DNA of 64,000 nucleotides, from the IMG/VR virus record IMGVR_UViG_3300046328_000321, positions 49,369 through 113,368 of that record. One strand, given 5' to 3'. Origin of the DNA: a virus. Below, in pieces: positions 23,828 through 33,032 of the stretch. Below the pieces are notes generated by a model. That model was not told where the DNA came from. It searched no databases and saw nothing but the letters and a program-made list of their open reading frames with translations. Numbering within the stretch: position 1 is the first letter of the stretch; each line of letters opens with the position of its first letter. Both the position numbers and the translations under genes were made by a program.

Positions 23828-24316
23828 ATGACTGTAATTACAAACCAGTATGGTACCTTTCATTATAATGAAAAGGGTGAATATCACCGTGAAGATGGTC
23901 CTGCTATAGAAGGTACCAATGGTGATAAAGCCTGGTATCTGAACGGTAAACTTCATCGCACAGATGGTCCTGCTGTCCAAGATGTGAGTGGTACTAAAGA
24001 ATGGTGGGTCAACGGCAAACGGCACCGGATCGACGGTCCTGCTATTGAAACATTAGGTGGTTATAAAGCCTGGTTCGTTAACGATCAACGACATCGTACA
24101 GATGGTCCTGCTGTCGAATATGTAAATGGTGATAAAACATACTGGGTCAATGATCAACACCATCGTGAAGATGGACCTGCTGTGGAAGGTGCGGATGGTT
24201 ATAAAGCCTGGTATCTGAACGGTAAACTTCATCGTACAGATGGTCCTGCTGTAATATGGATAAATGATTATAAACAATACTGGGTTAACGGTGTTAAACA
24301 AAACCCACCTGGTTAA
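23828..24316 (+). CDS. MORN-like repeat protein (six repeats)
   Basis: 162 residues: block TVITNQYGTFHYNEKGEYHR, then tandem 23-residue repeats of the form DGPAxExxxGDKAWYLNGKLHR, and the family end YWVNGVKQNPP. Repeats of this kind resemble MORN or YwqK-type repeats, short beta-hairpin units that stack into an elongated sheet and often mediate protein or lipid contacts. ATG 23828 has AAGGAG at six bases; the ATG at 23822 is too close. The largest of six relatives in the window, differing mainly in repeat number. Function unknown. Confidence 0.7.
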   Translation: MTVITNQYGTFHYNEKGEYHREDGPAIEGTNGDKAWYLNGKLHRTDGPAVQDVSGTKEWWVNGKRHRIDGPAIETLGGYKAWFVNDQRHRTDGPAVEYVNGDKTYWVNDQHHREDGPAVEGADGYKAWYLNGKLHRTDGPAVIWINDYKQYWVNGVKQNPPG

Positions 24317-24319
24317 CTG

Positions 24320-24362
24320 ATATAAATATACACACAGCTTATCAGGCTGTGTGTATATTTTT
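24320..24362 (+). terminator. cassette terminator
   Basis: ATACACACAGC and GCTGTGTGTAT stem with loop TTATCAG, followed by a long T-run. Confidence 0.85.
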
Positions 24363-24368
24363 TTTGTT

Positions 24369-25178
24369 TTAAATACCAGGACTTATTTGCAGTCTAATAA
24401 ATCTACTATAATTCGTAGCAGAGTTCATGAAATTAACAGCTTGCCAAACTTCCCTTAATTGAGTCTGATACATTTCTTCACTATCTGCCAAACCATCCAC
24501 ATAATTCTTAAACGCACCCAATTCTTGACCACCAGACAAAAATGCCTGATCAATCCGAATTAACATAGTGTTATAAATATAAGCTTTAACAGCTAATTCA
24601 CATAACTTACAAAATACATGCCAAGATCTTGGATTGATATTTTCCATATTCTGTTCATTACCCACTACACATCTCAATACATAATAGTAATTGGGATGTG
24701 AGCTATCTCTAATAACTACAGTGGACCGCTCTACCAATTCAGCTGTAGCATTGGACATAATAGGTACCGAGGAGAAGGAATTACCTACTCTAGCAGCAAC
24801 ACCCAATACATCACTGGAACATTCATTATTAATAGCAGGAAATCCGTTGTTACCTATTCCATAAGGAGCTAATCCCACACTTAACACAGACATAATACTT
24901 CTATTATTCAATCTTTCAGGTGGGATGTGATATAAGAGACTATATCTGTCTATATATTCAGGATTTAATCCATCTAAAGGAATCAAAGTGATTTGACCTC
25001 CCACGATATTGGTGTCCAATACCACTCTAGGTTTAATAACTTTACTTAATATTTCAGAATCCATACTCACAGGAGCCATAGGTCTCCAAGATCCATAGTT
25101 AGGACGAAATGTTTCTTGTAACACTTGGATAGGTATTCTATATTTGACCTCATCCAAAGCTTTTGTCATGATGGACAT
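24369..25178 (-). CDS. unknown, possibly virion protein
   Basis: 269 residues starting MSIMTKALDEVKYRIPIQV, preceded on its strand by AAGGATAC. Mixed alpha/beta with no catalytic motif. Paired with the gene at 25188 (9-nt gap) on the minus strand, just divergent from the shell-protein gene; the corresponding place in phiKZ-like genomes often holds virion or assembly genes. That context, not similarity, is the only basis for calling it structural. Confidence 0.5.
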   Translation of the reverse strand: MSIMTKALDEVKYRIPIQVLQETFRPNYGSWRPMAPVSMDSEILSKVIKPRVVLDTNIVGGQITLIPLDGLNPEYIDRYSLLYHIPPERLNNRSIMSVLSVGLAPYGIGNNGFPAINNECSSDVLGVAARVGNSFSSVPIMSNATAELVERSTVVIRDSSHPNYYYVLRCVVGNEQNMENINPRSWHVFCKLCELAVKAYIYNTMLIRIDQAFLSGGQELGAFKNYVDGLADSEEMYQTQLREVWQAVNFMNSATNYSRFIRLQISPGI

Positions 25179-25187
25179 AAAGTATCC

Positions 25188-26318
25188 TTATTTAGAAAAT
25201 TCATTAGCAAATATGATGTCATCCATAAACAGTTCATCTTTTTTCATAAAATCTAAACTGTTGTCTCTGTCTAATCTAGCAAGGTCATTTCTAAGATCTT
25301 GAATATAGAAATTATTTAATCTCCTACCCTTCTCAGGATTTTGAGTCAATAACAGTTCCATAGTGCGTCGTTTAGCCATTAACAAATACCACCAGACTTG
25401 TTTAGTAGGTGCTAAATCAGGCATCAAACCAAACTCTTGAAAGTCTTCTGAATAGACAGAAGGTATCAGTTTTAATACACTATAGTAATGCATAGGTTTA
25501 CGTTTTACATGTTTGACTAACTCATATAAGACATTATCCAAACTCGTATCTTGATCGATTATAGGAAAAGGGTGATTCTTATAAGTATCACCCATAGGCT
25601 GACCTGTTAGTAAATTATTAAACCTATTAAAGATCACCAACTCTAAATGAGATCTCATCATGTTAGGTAGCACATACCGCATGATAAATTGCGAGATAGG
25701 GGCAATTCCACCATCTGTATTTATTCTAATGTCAAGTTGTTTTTCATAAAAAGCACGATACATCAGTAACAGTTTAGGTATATCTATCTTGACATAATTA
25801 ATACCTTCTTCTGAATTATAATTAGGATTATCAGGTATTAGAAACCTAGTGTTACTTACATTGTGGGTAATAACCTCTACAGGTCTCATATTTTCCCAAT
25901 TTCTATAAGCTTCTTCTACATCAAAGTAATCAGAAACAGAAAGTAAACAAGTCAATCCTCTGTATAAAAAATCTTTTCTGAATCTTCCAAAACTAACTTC
26001 TGATGTAAGTTCGAAATGGCGAGCGTAGTTATTAACTCTTAAGTTATTAAGTTGGTTGAATCTGTATATATCCAAAGACATACCAGACAAAGCTGTTGTG
26101 ATGATCCTGCAAAATAAATGTTTACTTCTAACAGAAAATCCAGATGTCCTATAATAGTTTTCAATTTTAGTAATTTGTTTTTGAAAATTTCTTTTTATCA
26201 AATCAAATTGGCCTGGACGTATGAGGTCGTTGTTTTCTTGATAGTGTTTTGTGAACAACTCGTACATGATGATGTCTTTTTTAATAGAACTATAGGATTG
26301 CTGGTAAGATTGGAACAT
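25188..26318 (-). CDS. unknown, possibly virion protein
   Basis: 376 residues, rich in Arg, Asn and Tyr, mainly helical at the N-terminus. No domain recognised. It begins at ATG 26318 (an internal ATG at 26267 is an alternative; neither has a clear ribosome binding site) and is transcribed divergently from the shell-protein gene with the gene at 24369. Likely assembly or structure-related by neighbourhood only. Confidence 0.5.
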   Translation of the reverse strand: MFQSYQQSYSSIKKDIIMYELFTKHYQENNDLIRPGQFDLIKRNFQKQITKIENYYRTSGFSVRSKHLFCRIITTALSGMSLDIYRFNQLNNLRVNNYARHFELTSEVSFGRFRKDFLYRGLTCLLSVSDYFDVEEAYRNWENMRPVEVITHNVSNTRFLIPDNPNYNSEEGINYVKIDIPKLLLMYRAFYEKQLDIRINTDGGIAPISQFIMRYVLPNMMRSHLELVIFNRFNNLLTGQPMGDTYKNHPFPIIDQDTSLDNVLYELVKHVKRKPMHYYSVLKLIPSVYSEDFQEFGLMPDLAPTKQVWWYLLMAKRRTMELLLTQNPEKGRRLNNFYIQDLRNDLARLDRDNSLDFMKKDELFMDDIIFANEFSK

Positions 26319-26327
26319 TTTTTACGG

Positions 26328-26553
26328 ATAGTGTACTTATAATATGGAACTTAACGTTCAATCAATTCAGAGGGTAACCTCTGAGTAAATCATTGGTCGC
26401 GAATTTTCCCGTTTCTAAAAAAACTAGGACTTACATACTTAATATGGAGTCGCTGGTTGATTAGTTTCAACGGGTAGTTCTACTTAGTCTTTAGTCATAA
26501 AGGCTGATTGTGCACAATCATTATTTAACTTCCATACTTCAAGGAAAATCAAA
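26328..26553 (+). promoter_or_regulatory. long regulatory region upstream of the shell-protein gene
   Basis: About 225 gene-free bases. Two similar boxes, CTTATAATATGGA (26336-26348) and CATACTTAATATGGA (about 26434-26448), look like promoters; the TATG core fits what is known of phiKZ late-type promoters. A hairpin CAGAGGGTAACCTCTG lies between them. A long leader with AAGGAAAATCAAA precedes the ATG. Together this suggests strong, separately controlled expression. Confidence 0.5.
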
Positions 26554-28389
26554 ATGGCTATCATTCACGACGACAAAATCACCACCTCTGCTCCTAAGGT
26601 ACAAGACCAGCATGTTAATACCAACACTGCTGCCGTACAGCGTAATAGCTGGAACTTTGGTTCCGGTGGTAATATTTTTGCGGCACCTATTGGTCGCAGT
26701 ATCGGTTCAGAAGTTTACAACGAGCTGAAAGGTTCGCTGATTGAGATTTATAAGAATGCTCAAAGTGATGCGTCTATCTCCATCTTGGACATGGATAATC
26801 AAAACGAAAGTGCTCTTGCATTTTCATGTCTGATTGTTGCCATGCGGTTGAAGAACGTCCCCAATAAGGTTGCATATCACATTCTGATGTTGGAAGCTAC
26901 CGGTGAACGTCCAAATCCAGTAATCCAATATAATGGATCTAAGCAGATTGAACTACATCGTACTGCCGGCGATGCGATCGATGATATCCTTATTGGTAAG
27001 GCAAAGAGTATTGTTCAACGTGCATTTCCTTCTCATGAAACCCATTATACCGACACCACTGTCGTACCAGCGGGTTTCAATATGAAGGACAAAGCGGCTG
27101 TATACAAGTTGGCGTTGAATGCTGGTCTAGCCAACGGTACCGAATTGGAAACTTCTTCCAACACGTTCCAGGATCTGAATGTGAGTCAGATTCCCCAAGG
27201 TCAGCAATTGGTAGTGAACATGACCTTCGGGTCCACACCCATCGCCGATGATGTCGGTAACCTGATGCGTTCTGACTTCCAATTGAGCTTTGCTGCACAA
27301 AACAGTAAAGCTCAAAACAATCAGTCGTTGAACAGTGGGGGTCGTGAGACTCGTATTGCTGACGTGGCTGGTTTTGTGGAAATGCTTTGGGCACCTGTGG
27401 AACCCATGGTCAATCCATACATGCCTGTGCAACAACGACAGACACAGAAATTTGCTGCTCGTTCTGTCATCACCAGCATGACTTCTACACACAGCTATAC
27501 TCCTGGATCTATGCTGTTGGCTGTGGCTATGTTGGACGCTTTGGCTCTCCATAATAACTATTACCAAGTCTTCCGTCCCTCTATGACGAAAGATCTGGAT
27601 ATTCGTGATGTGGGTGCCCTGAATATTGAAGGTAACTACGATAACAACCCAACCGGTGTGTCGTCTGTACTGGATACCAAGTCCTCCAGCTTCTCTCATG
27701 AGAACCTGGGTATGTTCTTGAATGCTTTAGTGCGTCCTGGTATGTTGGTGGCTATCGATTGTCCAGTCGGCGGTGCTCAATCTTGGTATACAGGTCTGTA
27801 CGATGCAGCTTCCACTCGTGGTGGTTCTGCCTATGACATCTTATACACAGCTGCGCAAGAACTGACGAATGGTAACTTTGCTCGTTTGTTCCCCAAGGGT
27901 GCACAGATGTTCTTGGATGCGGGTAATCGTATTCATACGGGTATCTATACTGATCGCCAAGGTGCTCAGCGTGATATTCGAGATATCGACTATCTTGCAG
28001 CAGCAAACATTCTGGGTGCTAATAACGTGCAAGCGTTGCGTCAGTACACTGAAACATTCTGGAATCAGAACATCAGCTTGGCTGAGCGTTTGTCGGATCG
28101 TAAGCGTATGATTTCCAGCATGACCAACGAGACTGCTACTTTTACCGGGTATGCAAATCGAGTTACTTTTTCTGGTACTTTCATCGAAGCACTACGTAAA
28201 GGTATCCAGGCATGTAACATGAATGTACGGATCAACAGTCCGATGAGCGGTGCAGATTTCAACGCTCAACGCGGCGTTGCAACATTTGCTAACGCAGGTC
28301 TGATTGTACCTACCGGTTCGTTCATGGGTTTTGGCATTGCTCCTCAACACATGCAAAACATGATGCACATGGGTGGTTACCGCTATTAA
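26554..28389 (+). CDS. chmA: phage nucleus shell protein (chimallin-like, phiKZ gp54 position)
   Basis: 611 residues, close to the usual length (about 600-630) of chimallin, which self-assembles into the protein lattice that encloses replicating jumbo-phage DNA. The call rests on size, on the invariant order shell gene then RNAP beta-prime N-terminal gene (gp54-gp55 in phiKZ), on the isolated promoter and terminator, and on codon use that looks selected for high expression. An N-terminal disordered stretch is followed by SGGNIFAAPIGRSIGSE, and the end is Met/Gly-rich (QHMQNMMHMGGYRY). A major capsid protein is the main alternative, but these are longer and lie elsewhere in phiKZ-like phages. 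Confidence 0.75.
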   Translation: MAIIHDDKITTSAPKVQDQHVNTNTAAVQRNSWNFGSGGNIFAAPIGRSIGSEVYNELKGSLIEIYKNAQSDASISILDMDNQNESALAFSCLIVAMRLKNVPNKVAYHILMLEATGERPNPVIQYNGSKQIELHRTAGDAIDDILIGKAKSIVQRAFPSHETHYTDTTVVPAGFNMKDKAAVYKLALNAGLANGTELETSSNTFQDLNVSQIPQGQQLVVNMTFGSTPIADDVGNLMRSDFQLSFAAQNSKAQNNQSLNSGGRETRIADVAGFVEMLWAPVEPMVNPYMPVQQRQTQKFAARSVITSMTSTHSYTPGSMLLAVAMLDALALHNNYYQVFRPSMTKDLDIRDVGALNIEGNYDNNPTGVSSVLDTKSSSFSHENLGMFLNALVRPGMLVAIDCPVGGAQSWYTGLYDAASTRGGSAYDILYTAAQELTNGNFARLFPKGAQMFLDAGNRIHTGIYTDRQGAQRDIRDIDYLAAANILGANNVQALRQYTETFWNQNISLAERLSDRKRMISSMTNETATFTGYANRVTFSGTFIEALRKGIQACNMNVRINSPMSGADFNAQRGVATFANAGLIVPTGSFMGFGIAPQHMQNMMHMGGYRY

Positions 28390-28421
28390 TCTGTTACCGT
28401 GAAAAGTAACTGAGTGTAAAG

Positions 28422-28457
28422 ATACCCAGCTTCGGCTGGGTATCTTTTTTTTTTTTC
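28422..28457 (+). terminator. strong terminator after the shell-protein gene
   Basis: AAAGATACCCAGC and GCTGGGTATCTTT around TTCG, followed by more than ten T residues. Confidence 0.92.
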
Positions 28458-28481
28458 TGCTATATAACCTTTGAAAAATAT

Positions 28482-28506
28482 ACTAATACTATATACTTTA
28501 TGTGAT
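28482..28506 (+). promoter_or_regulatory. promoter motif before RNAP beta-prime gene
   Basis: ACTAATACTATATACTTTAT then GTGATGG resembles the recurrent TATACTTTAYTTGA motif; CCAAAGGAG follows before the ATG at 28549. Confidence 0.5.
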
Positions 28507-28548
28507 GGTATTTCCTAATATCATCAAACAACCAAAGGAGTATCGCCT

Positions 28549-31380
28549 ATGCCTGTCATACAGGAAATCATTCAGTTTGATGATATGTTTCATAAACTAC
28601 ATCACACACCTACTCTTATTAACCACATAGCTTGCGCCACATTGGAAGATAGGGAGAAGGTAAAAGAAATTCTTACCACTCATCTTAACAGTGATCAGAT
28701 AAGTTTAGTACCTTCATGTCAATGCGGAGCTACTAAAGGTGAATATTCCAAGAGTATGGTTTGTCCCGTCTGTAATACAGAAGTAAAAACTTCTGTGACT
28801 ACAGATATCGAACCAGTAGTCTGGCTGAAGCAACCAGAGAGTGTGGATAAGTTGATCAGTCCTATCTTTCTGATGATGTTAATCAAAAGGTTTACCAAAT
28901 CAGGATTCTCAGTGATCGAATGGTTATGTAATACAAATTACTCTTCGACATCTAAACCTCCTGATAAAGTATTAGCTAAAATCCAGACATGTGGGATTGA
29001 ACGAGGTTATAACAACTTCGTTAGGAATTTTGATCCTATTATGGATTTGTTGTTTTCATTCATTGAGTTTGCTCCTAAAACTCAAAAGTTTGAAATGAAA
29101 CAAGAAGACAAAATAGATCATTTACAACAACTAATCAGAGATCACAGAAACGCGATCTTTAGTGAGTATTTACCCATCCCAAATAAGATCATTTTGATCT
29201 TTGACACCCAGCCATTAGGGACTTATACTGATCCTTCAGTAATGAAAGCTGTGGATGCTATTAACACAATGGTGTCCATTGATCGAGATTTCTATGATCA
29301 GAGTTCAAAAACCAAACAGAACCGTACGATCAAAGCTTTGATGTTACTTTGTGATTTTTATAACGATACCTTATTGTTAATGGCACATAAGCATGGTCAT
29401 TTCCGTAAGCACATGTTTGGTAGTAGAACCAATTTTTCTTTCCGAGCTGTAATCACATCGATTACAGCCGGTAAGAATTATGATGAGATCGAAGCTCCAT
29501 GGTGTATGGCAATCACAGCATTCCGTATTCATTTGTTGAATAAACTTTTGAAATACGGTATGGGTCATAACGAAGGGTTAGGATTTTTGTATAAACATAC
29601 GTACAAACACCATTCTCTTCTGGAAAGATTCATGCAGGAGATGATTGATGAGACCCCAATGAAAGGTATTTTCATTTGTTTGCAACGCAATTAACTATTT
29701 AGGTTGCCTTTATCAGTAATGGTAAAGTAAAATTCTCCTTAATTGACGGGAACATCCTGCTAAAAACTTGTACACCAAACTACAATAGAAATATATGTAG
29801 CGGCCAAGGTAACTACTTGGGTATGGTAAAAGAAACAAGTCTGGGATAATCCGCAGCCGAACTCTTAACCAGAAATGGAAAGAGATGGGTTCAACGACTA
29901 GTCGAAAGACGTAACTCTTAGCAAGAGTGAAACAGGAGACCCCTTTTGTATAAAAGGGTGAAGATATAGTCTGCTCTCGTATGAATAATACGAGCGGGTG
30001 TCGTAGCACACCGGGTAAAGAGAGTAAGCTGTTTAAGCTGAGCGACTTTACTGGACAATGGCCGAGTTTGTTACAAGGGTCAGCTCAACGAGTGAAAATC
30101 ACAAAGTTCAAAACTAACCCTATGGACTTGACTATAGGGATGCACATCTTAACAGTGCGTGCTAATCATTATTGGCATTTAACCAGGTAACTGGTTAAAG
30201 AATCTCTTCGAATTGCTGGAAACTCCTTAGAGTCTCATTACCACTGCGAGCTGTAAAGCAAAGCCACGGTTTAAAAAGTATGAGAATTGGACAATCAGCA
30301 GCGAAACTTCCTACGGGAAGTACGTTCAACGATCATCGGAGTTACGCCCGAGTAGAACCTCAAGCGAGGAAGAAGTGGAGAGCACCCTACTATTTATGAG
30401 GGTGAAGATATGATCTGTTCCTGTATGAAAATACAGGCGGGTGTCTTAGCACACCGAGTAAAGAGAGTAAGCTATTATAGCTGAGCGGCTTTACTGGACA
30501 ATAAGCCAAATGCTGATCAAAAGGTCCTCTTAACTTGCGAAGGTTAAGATGTATTTCCTGAATTGCTGGGAACTCTCGTTAGACTGTTGAACTAAAGCGG
30601 AGTGTGAAAACACAAACGTAAATGTTTGAAAATCAGCAGGTAGAGACAATCAGCAGCTAAGACGCTAAAGACAGTTGTGAAACTGGCTATGCGTAAAGTT
30701 CAACGACTATCCGGTAGCACGGAGTAGACCCATGAGGGTCAAAGTAGGAAACGTCTCTAGGAAGACGGTGATATAGTCTGCTCTCACATGAGAATGTGAG
30801 CGGGTGTCAAAGCACACCGGGTGAGGAATCGAAAGATGGCTTCACTGGACAAAAGGTTTGATGGTAGAGTATTGCCATCTCTAAACATTCTTAACTGCGG
30901 GAAACTCCTTAGAGCTTTGTTGACCAACCTGTGGTAGAAATACACACAGCGGCTGAACTAACTATTCAGATATGGTAAAACTAACAAAGATTGGACAATC
31001 CGCACCGAAGCTCCTAACTAAGTATATTAACATATACTTACATGGAGTGTGGCCAACGACTATCCCGTAAGGGAGTACACTCAAGCGAGTGGAAACAGAA
31101 TGTACCGAAAGGTAAAGATATAGTCTAATCAGATATGAAAGTATCTGGATCCTTAAGCAAGATCGATGAGTAGTAGCGTACTCAGGTTGGTGCTAGAGAG
31201 TTATGGTTTATGGATGCTCTCAACGTATCCATAGCTCTTGATCAGAAAATGTCAGATATGTGGTATCCACTTTCACCGGAGTTCAACATCTTCCAAATGA
31301 CAAAACCATTTCAAGTATCGGGAAACATAGCGATCCCTAAACCTAACATCGCTACCATTTCATCTTGGTTGGAAAACTAG
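28549..31380 (+). CDS. RNA polymerase beta-prime N-terminal subunit (gp55-like), five exons
   Basis: Predicted exons: 28549-29691, 30062-30163, 30506-30517, 30857-30865 and 31213-31380, giving a 477-residue protein. Exon 1 has a zinc ribbon (CQCGATKGEY ... CPVCNTEV, residues 57-79) and GSRTNFSFRAVIT, the beta-prime RVDYSGRSVI-like segment. The joined exons read MKGIFICLQRN-PSLLQGSAQ ... LTVRA-PNAD-FDG-DALNVSIALD, restoring the universal NADFDGD Mg2+ motif with its three catalytic aspartates and the preceding R-x-PSL element. All joints are in frame, every intron ends in G, and each 5-prime site ends in U. It forms the non-virion phage RNAP with the products at 35881, 41229 and 43719 plus a beta N-terminal subunit not in this window. 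Confidence 0.88.
29692..30061 (+). ncRNA. group I intron 1 of the beta-prime gene
   Basis: 370 nt without its own gene. P1: exon end GCAAU with intron GUUGC (29704 region), with the conserved U-G at the splice site. P7 strands GACTAG (near 29897) and ATAGTC (near 29966). Ends in G before CCG (Pro). The 3-prime third (ACCGGGTAAAGAGAGTAAGC) is shared with intron 2. Confidence 0.8.
30164..30505 (+). ncRNA. group I intron 2 of the beta-prime gene
   Basis: 342 nt. P1: exon GUGCU with intron GGCAU, U-G at the splice site. Contains the ATGATCTG/GCGGGTGTC core like intron 1 and the related ACCGAGTAAAGAGAGTAAGC segment. Ends in G before CCA (Pro). No reading frame of note. Confidence 0.78.
30518..30856 (+). 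ncRNA. group I intron 3 of the beta-prime gene
   Basis: 339 nt between GAT (Asp of NAD) and TTT (Phe of FDG). P1 is short: exon GAU with intron GUC, U-G at the splice site. Carries GATATAGTCTGC (P7) and an end, ACCGGGTGAGGAATCGAAAG then ATGGCTTCACTGGACAAAAG, almost identical to the end of the beta-gene intron at 42411. Confidence 0.78.
30866..31212 (+). ncRNA. group I intron 4 of the beta-prime gene
   Basis: 347 nt between GGT (Gly of FDG) and GAT (last Asp of the motif). P1 is excellent: exon GAUGGU with intron GCCAUC, six pairs ending in U-G. Bases 30996-31077 are identical to 42562-42643 in the beta-gene intron. P7 strands GACTAT and ATAGTC are visible. Ends in G. Confidence 0.82.
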
Positions 31381-31381
31381 T

Positions 31382-32005
31382 ATGTATCAAATCAATGTAG
31401 TTGAAGCTGCACCCATGGCTTTTGATTACCTTGCATTCCCTAACCAGTCTCCGATAACCGCTCTGTATTTCCAAAACCAACTTCAAAACTTCAACGCTGC
31501 GTTGACTGAAACTGGTCAAAGATTTATGCAAGGTGCGAGAGAACTCTATCAGCGTATCAACGACAGTACAGCCATCCGTATGGCTAAAGCTGCCATACGA
31601 CATGCTAAAGGGATGTATCAACCTAATGTTATCATTCAGATAGACGACATCGAAGGATTTAGAAGTGCCACACCCATGATGCAAAACTACATCATGGCAC
31701 AACCTGATCTTCGAGACTTGTATCATCAACAACGTGTAAACGGATACAGTGATACGTATATAGACATTGATCCTCAACGAAATTATGGACAACATTACTA
31801 TTATCGCAGGGTAATGGATGGTGTGGTACAAGATACTGAAGTCGATGGTGAATTTCAATGGGTAGCTAAACAATATTGTGACGAGCTTCTAGAAGGTCAT
31901 ACGGATTTGACCAATCAAGAACGTCATGACATCTTGTTGACCTGGGACAAGATTCAAGCGATCCTAGCTGAGGAACGTGATCCTACAGACATATTCGGTA
32001 ATTGA
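31382..32005 (+). CDS. unknown protein downstream of RNAP beta-prime
   Basis: 207 residues starting MYQINVVEAAPMAFDYLAFP one base after the beta-prime stop codon (TAGTATG), so translation is probably coupled. Helical and glutamine-rich in the first half; no motif recognised. Its position right after gp55-like RNAP could mean a polymerase-associated or early replication role, but nothing in the sequence proves it. Confidence 0.6.
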   Translation: MYQINVVEAAPMAFDYLAFPNQSPITALYFQNQLQNFNAALTETGQRFMQGARELYQRINDSTAIRMAKAAIRHAKGMYQPNVIIQIDDIEGFRSATPMMQNYIMAQPDLRDLYHQQRVNGYSDTYIDIDPQRNYGQHYYYRRVMDGVVQDTEVDGEFQWVAKQYCDELLEGHTDLTNQERHDILLTWDKIQAILAEERDPTDIFGN

Positions 32006-32007
32006 CA

Positions 32008-32050
32008 ACATAAAAATACAGGGGGAAATCCCTGTATTTTTTTTTTCACT
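32008..32050 (+). terminator. intrinsic terminator
   Basis: AAATACAGGG and CCCTGTATTT with a short GGAAAT loop, then a run of T residues. Confidence 0.88.
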
Positions 32051-32091
32051 AGCTGTCATCATGTTATGATCTTTTACAAATAAAGGCTTAT

Positions 32092-32502
32092 ATGACTTTA
32101 TCAGCTACCATGCCAAGTCTTAGTACAGATGGTTGGGTAAACAGTAGTCTTAAGACAGCGGACTATCTATTTTCACATTTCTTTGCTTCTGACTACAGTC
32201 AAACTTATGTCTTTCCTGGTCAAATTGCTTCCTTTGCATATATCCTACACAGCAATCAAGGTAATATACAAGGTACCATGACTGCTCTTCGACAAACTTT
32301 ATCTACTTATTTCAGCAAGTACTATAAAGATGTGATTGTGGAAGTGGATGACAGTCCTACAGTATCGGGATCGAGTTTTATTGCTTTAAACATTTTCATG
32401 AACTTTACTGATGACAAAGGGGTGATTCATTCCTTAGGTAAAATGATTGAATACACTAACACAACTGTTAATAAAGTTGTTACTCTTAACAATGGACAAT
32501 AA
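32092..32502 (+). CDS. unknown, possible tail or baseplate component
   Basis: 136 residues, MTLSATMPSLSTDGWVNSSL..., with alternating strands (DVIVEVDDSPTVSGSSFIAL) and a GVIHSLGKMIEY segment that resemble small baseplate or tail-sheath-initiator folds in myoviruses. Two bases separate it from the next gene. The baseplate suggestion comes from general pattern only. Confidence 0.5.
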   Translation: MTLSATMPSLSTDGWVNSSLKTADYLFSHFFASDYSQTYVFPGQIASFAYILHSNQGNIQGTMTALRQTLSTYFSKYYKDVIVEVDDSPTVSGSSFIALNIFMNFTDDKGVIHSLGKMIEYTNTTVNKVVTLNNGQ

Positions 32503-32504
32503 TC

Positions 32505-33032
32505 ATGGAAAATAATCTACAAAAAGAATTAGAAGATAGTATCAACCAAGGTTTCAAAGCTTTGGTATCTGATATACCTGTGGCTAAATTACCTGAAGAA
32601 ATCTTCTCTAAACATTTTCTTCCTTATTTCTCAGGTGAAAAAACCCCTACTCAAGATAAACCTGTTTTTGCCGAATGGATATCTGTAGCTGGTACTCCTA
32701 TGTCTCCTGTCGATATCATCGATAAAAACAACGAGGTACTATTCAGAGTACCACCTATGTTTGACACAGGAATGATGACTCAGTTGCAAGGTCGTACCAT
32801 GCGTGAGATCTTTAAACAATACGAGTTGTATAACAACAACTTACCTCAAGTAGCCAATAATTTCCTGACCAAAGCTTTAACTGCTAAGTCTGAAGGTTAT
32901 GATTCTGTGTCTTTAACCAAAGCCCAAGAAGAATGGAATAGTATTCTTCAGCGATATGACTTAGGTGAGAAAACTAAGATTGCTGAAAAAAATGCTAATG
33001 TGCAAATAGATGATGATTTAATCTATGACTAA
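32505..33032 (+). CDS. unknown acidic protein
   Basis: 175 residues starting MENNLQKELEDSINQGFKAL, acidic and helical with a Pro-rich middle (VAGTPMSPVDIIDKNNEVLF). It overlaps the following nuclease gene by 8 nt, which suggests joint expression. No domain recognised. Confidence 0.55.
   Translation: MENNLQKELEDSINQGFKALVSDIPVAKLPEEIFSKHFLPYFSGEKTPTQDKPVFAEWISVAGTPMSPVDIIDKNNEVLFRVPPMFDTGMMTQLQGRTMREIFKQYELYNNNLPQVANNFLTKALTAKSEGYDSVSLTKAQEEWNSILQRYDLGEKTKIAEKNANVQIDDDLIYD

Noticed and set aside
27127-27699. Long antisense frames within the shell-protein gene
   Set aside because: They arise from the biased codon use of the plus-strand gene; no start signals, and they overlap each other.
26554-28389. 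Major capsid protein
   Set aside because: phiKZ-like capsid proteins are longer and not next to gp55; kept as the main alternative only.
29981-30190. 69-codon frame as a separate gene
   Set aside because: It starts inside intron 1, crosses exon 2 (which it reads correctly) and ends in intron 2; only exon 2 is real coding sequence.
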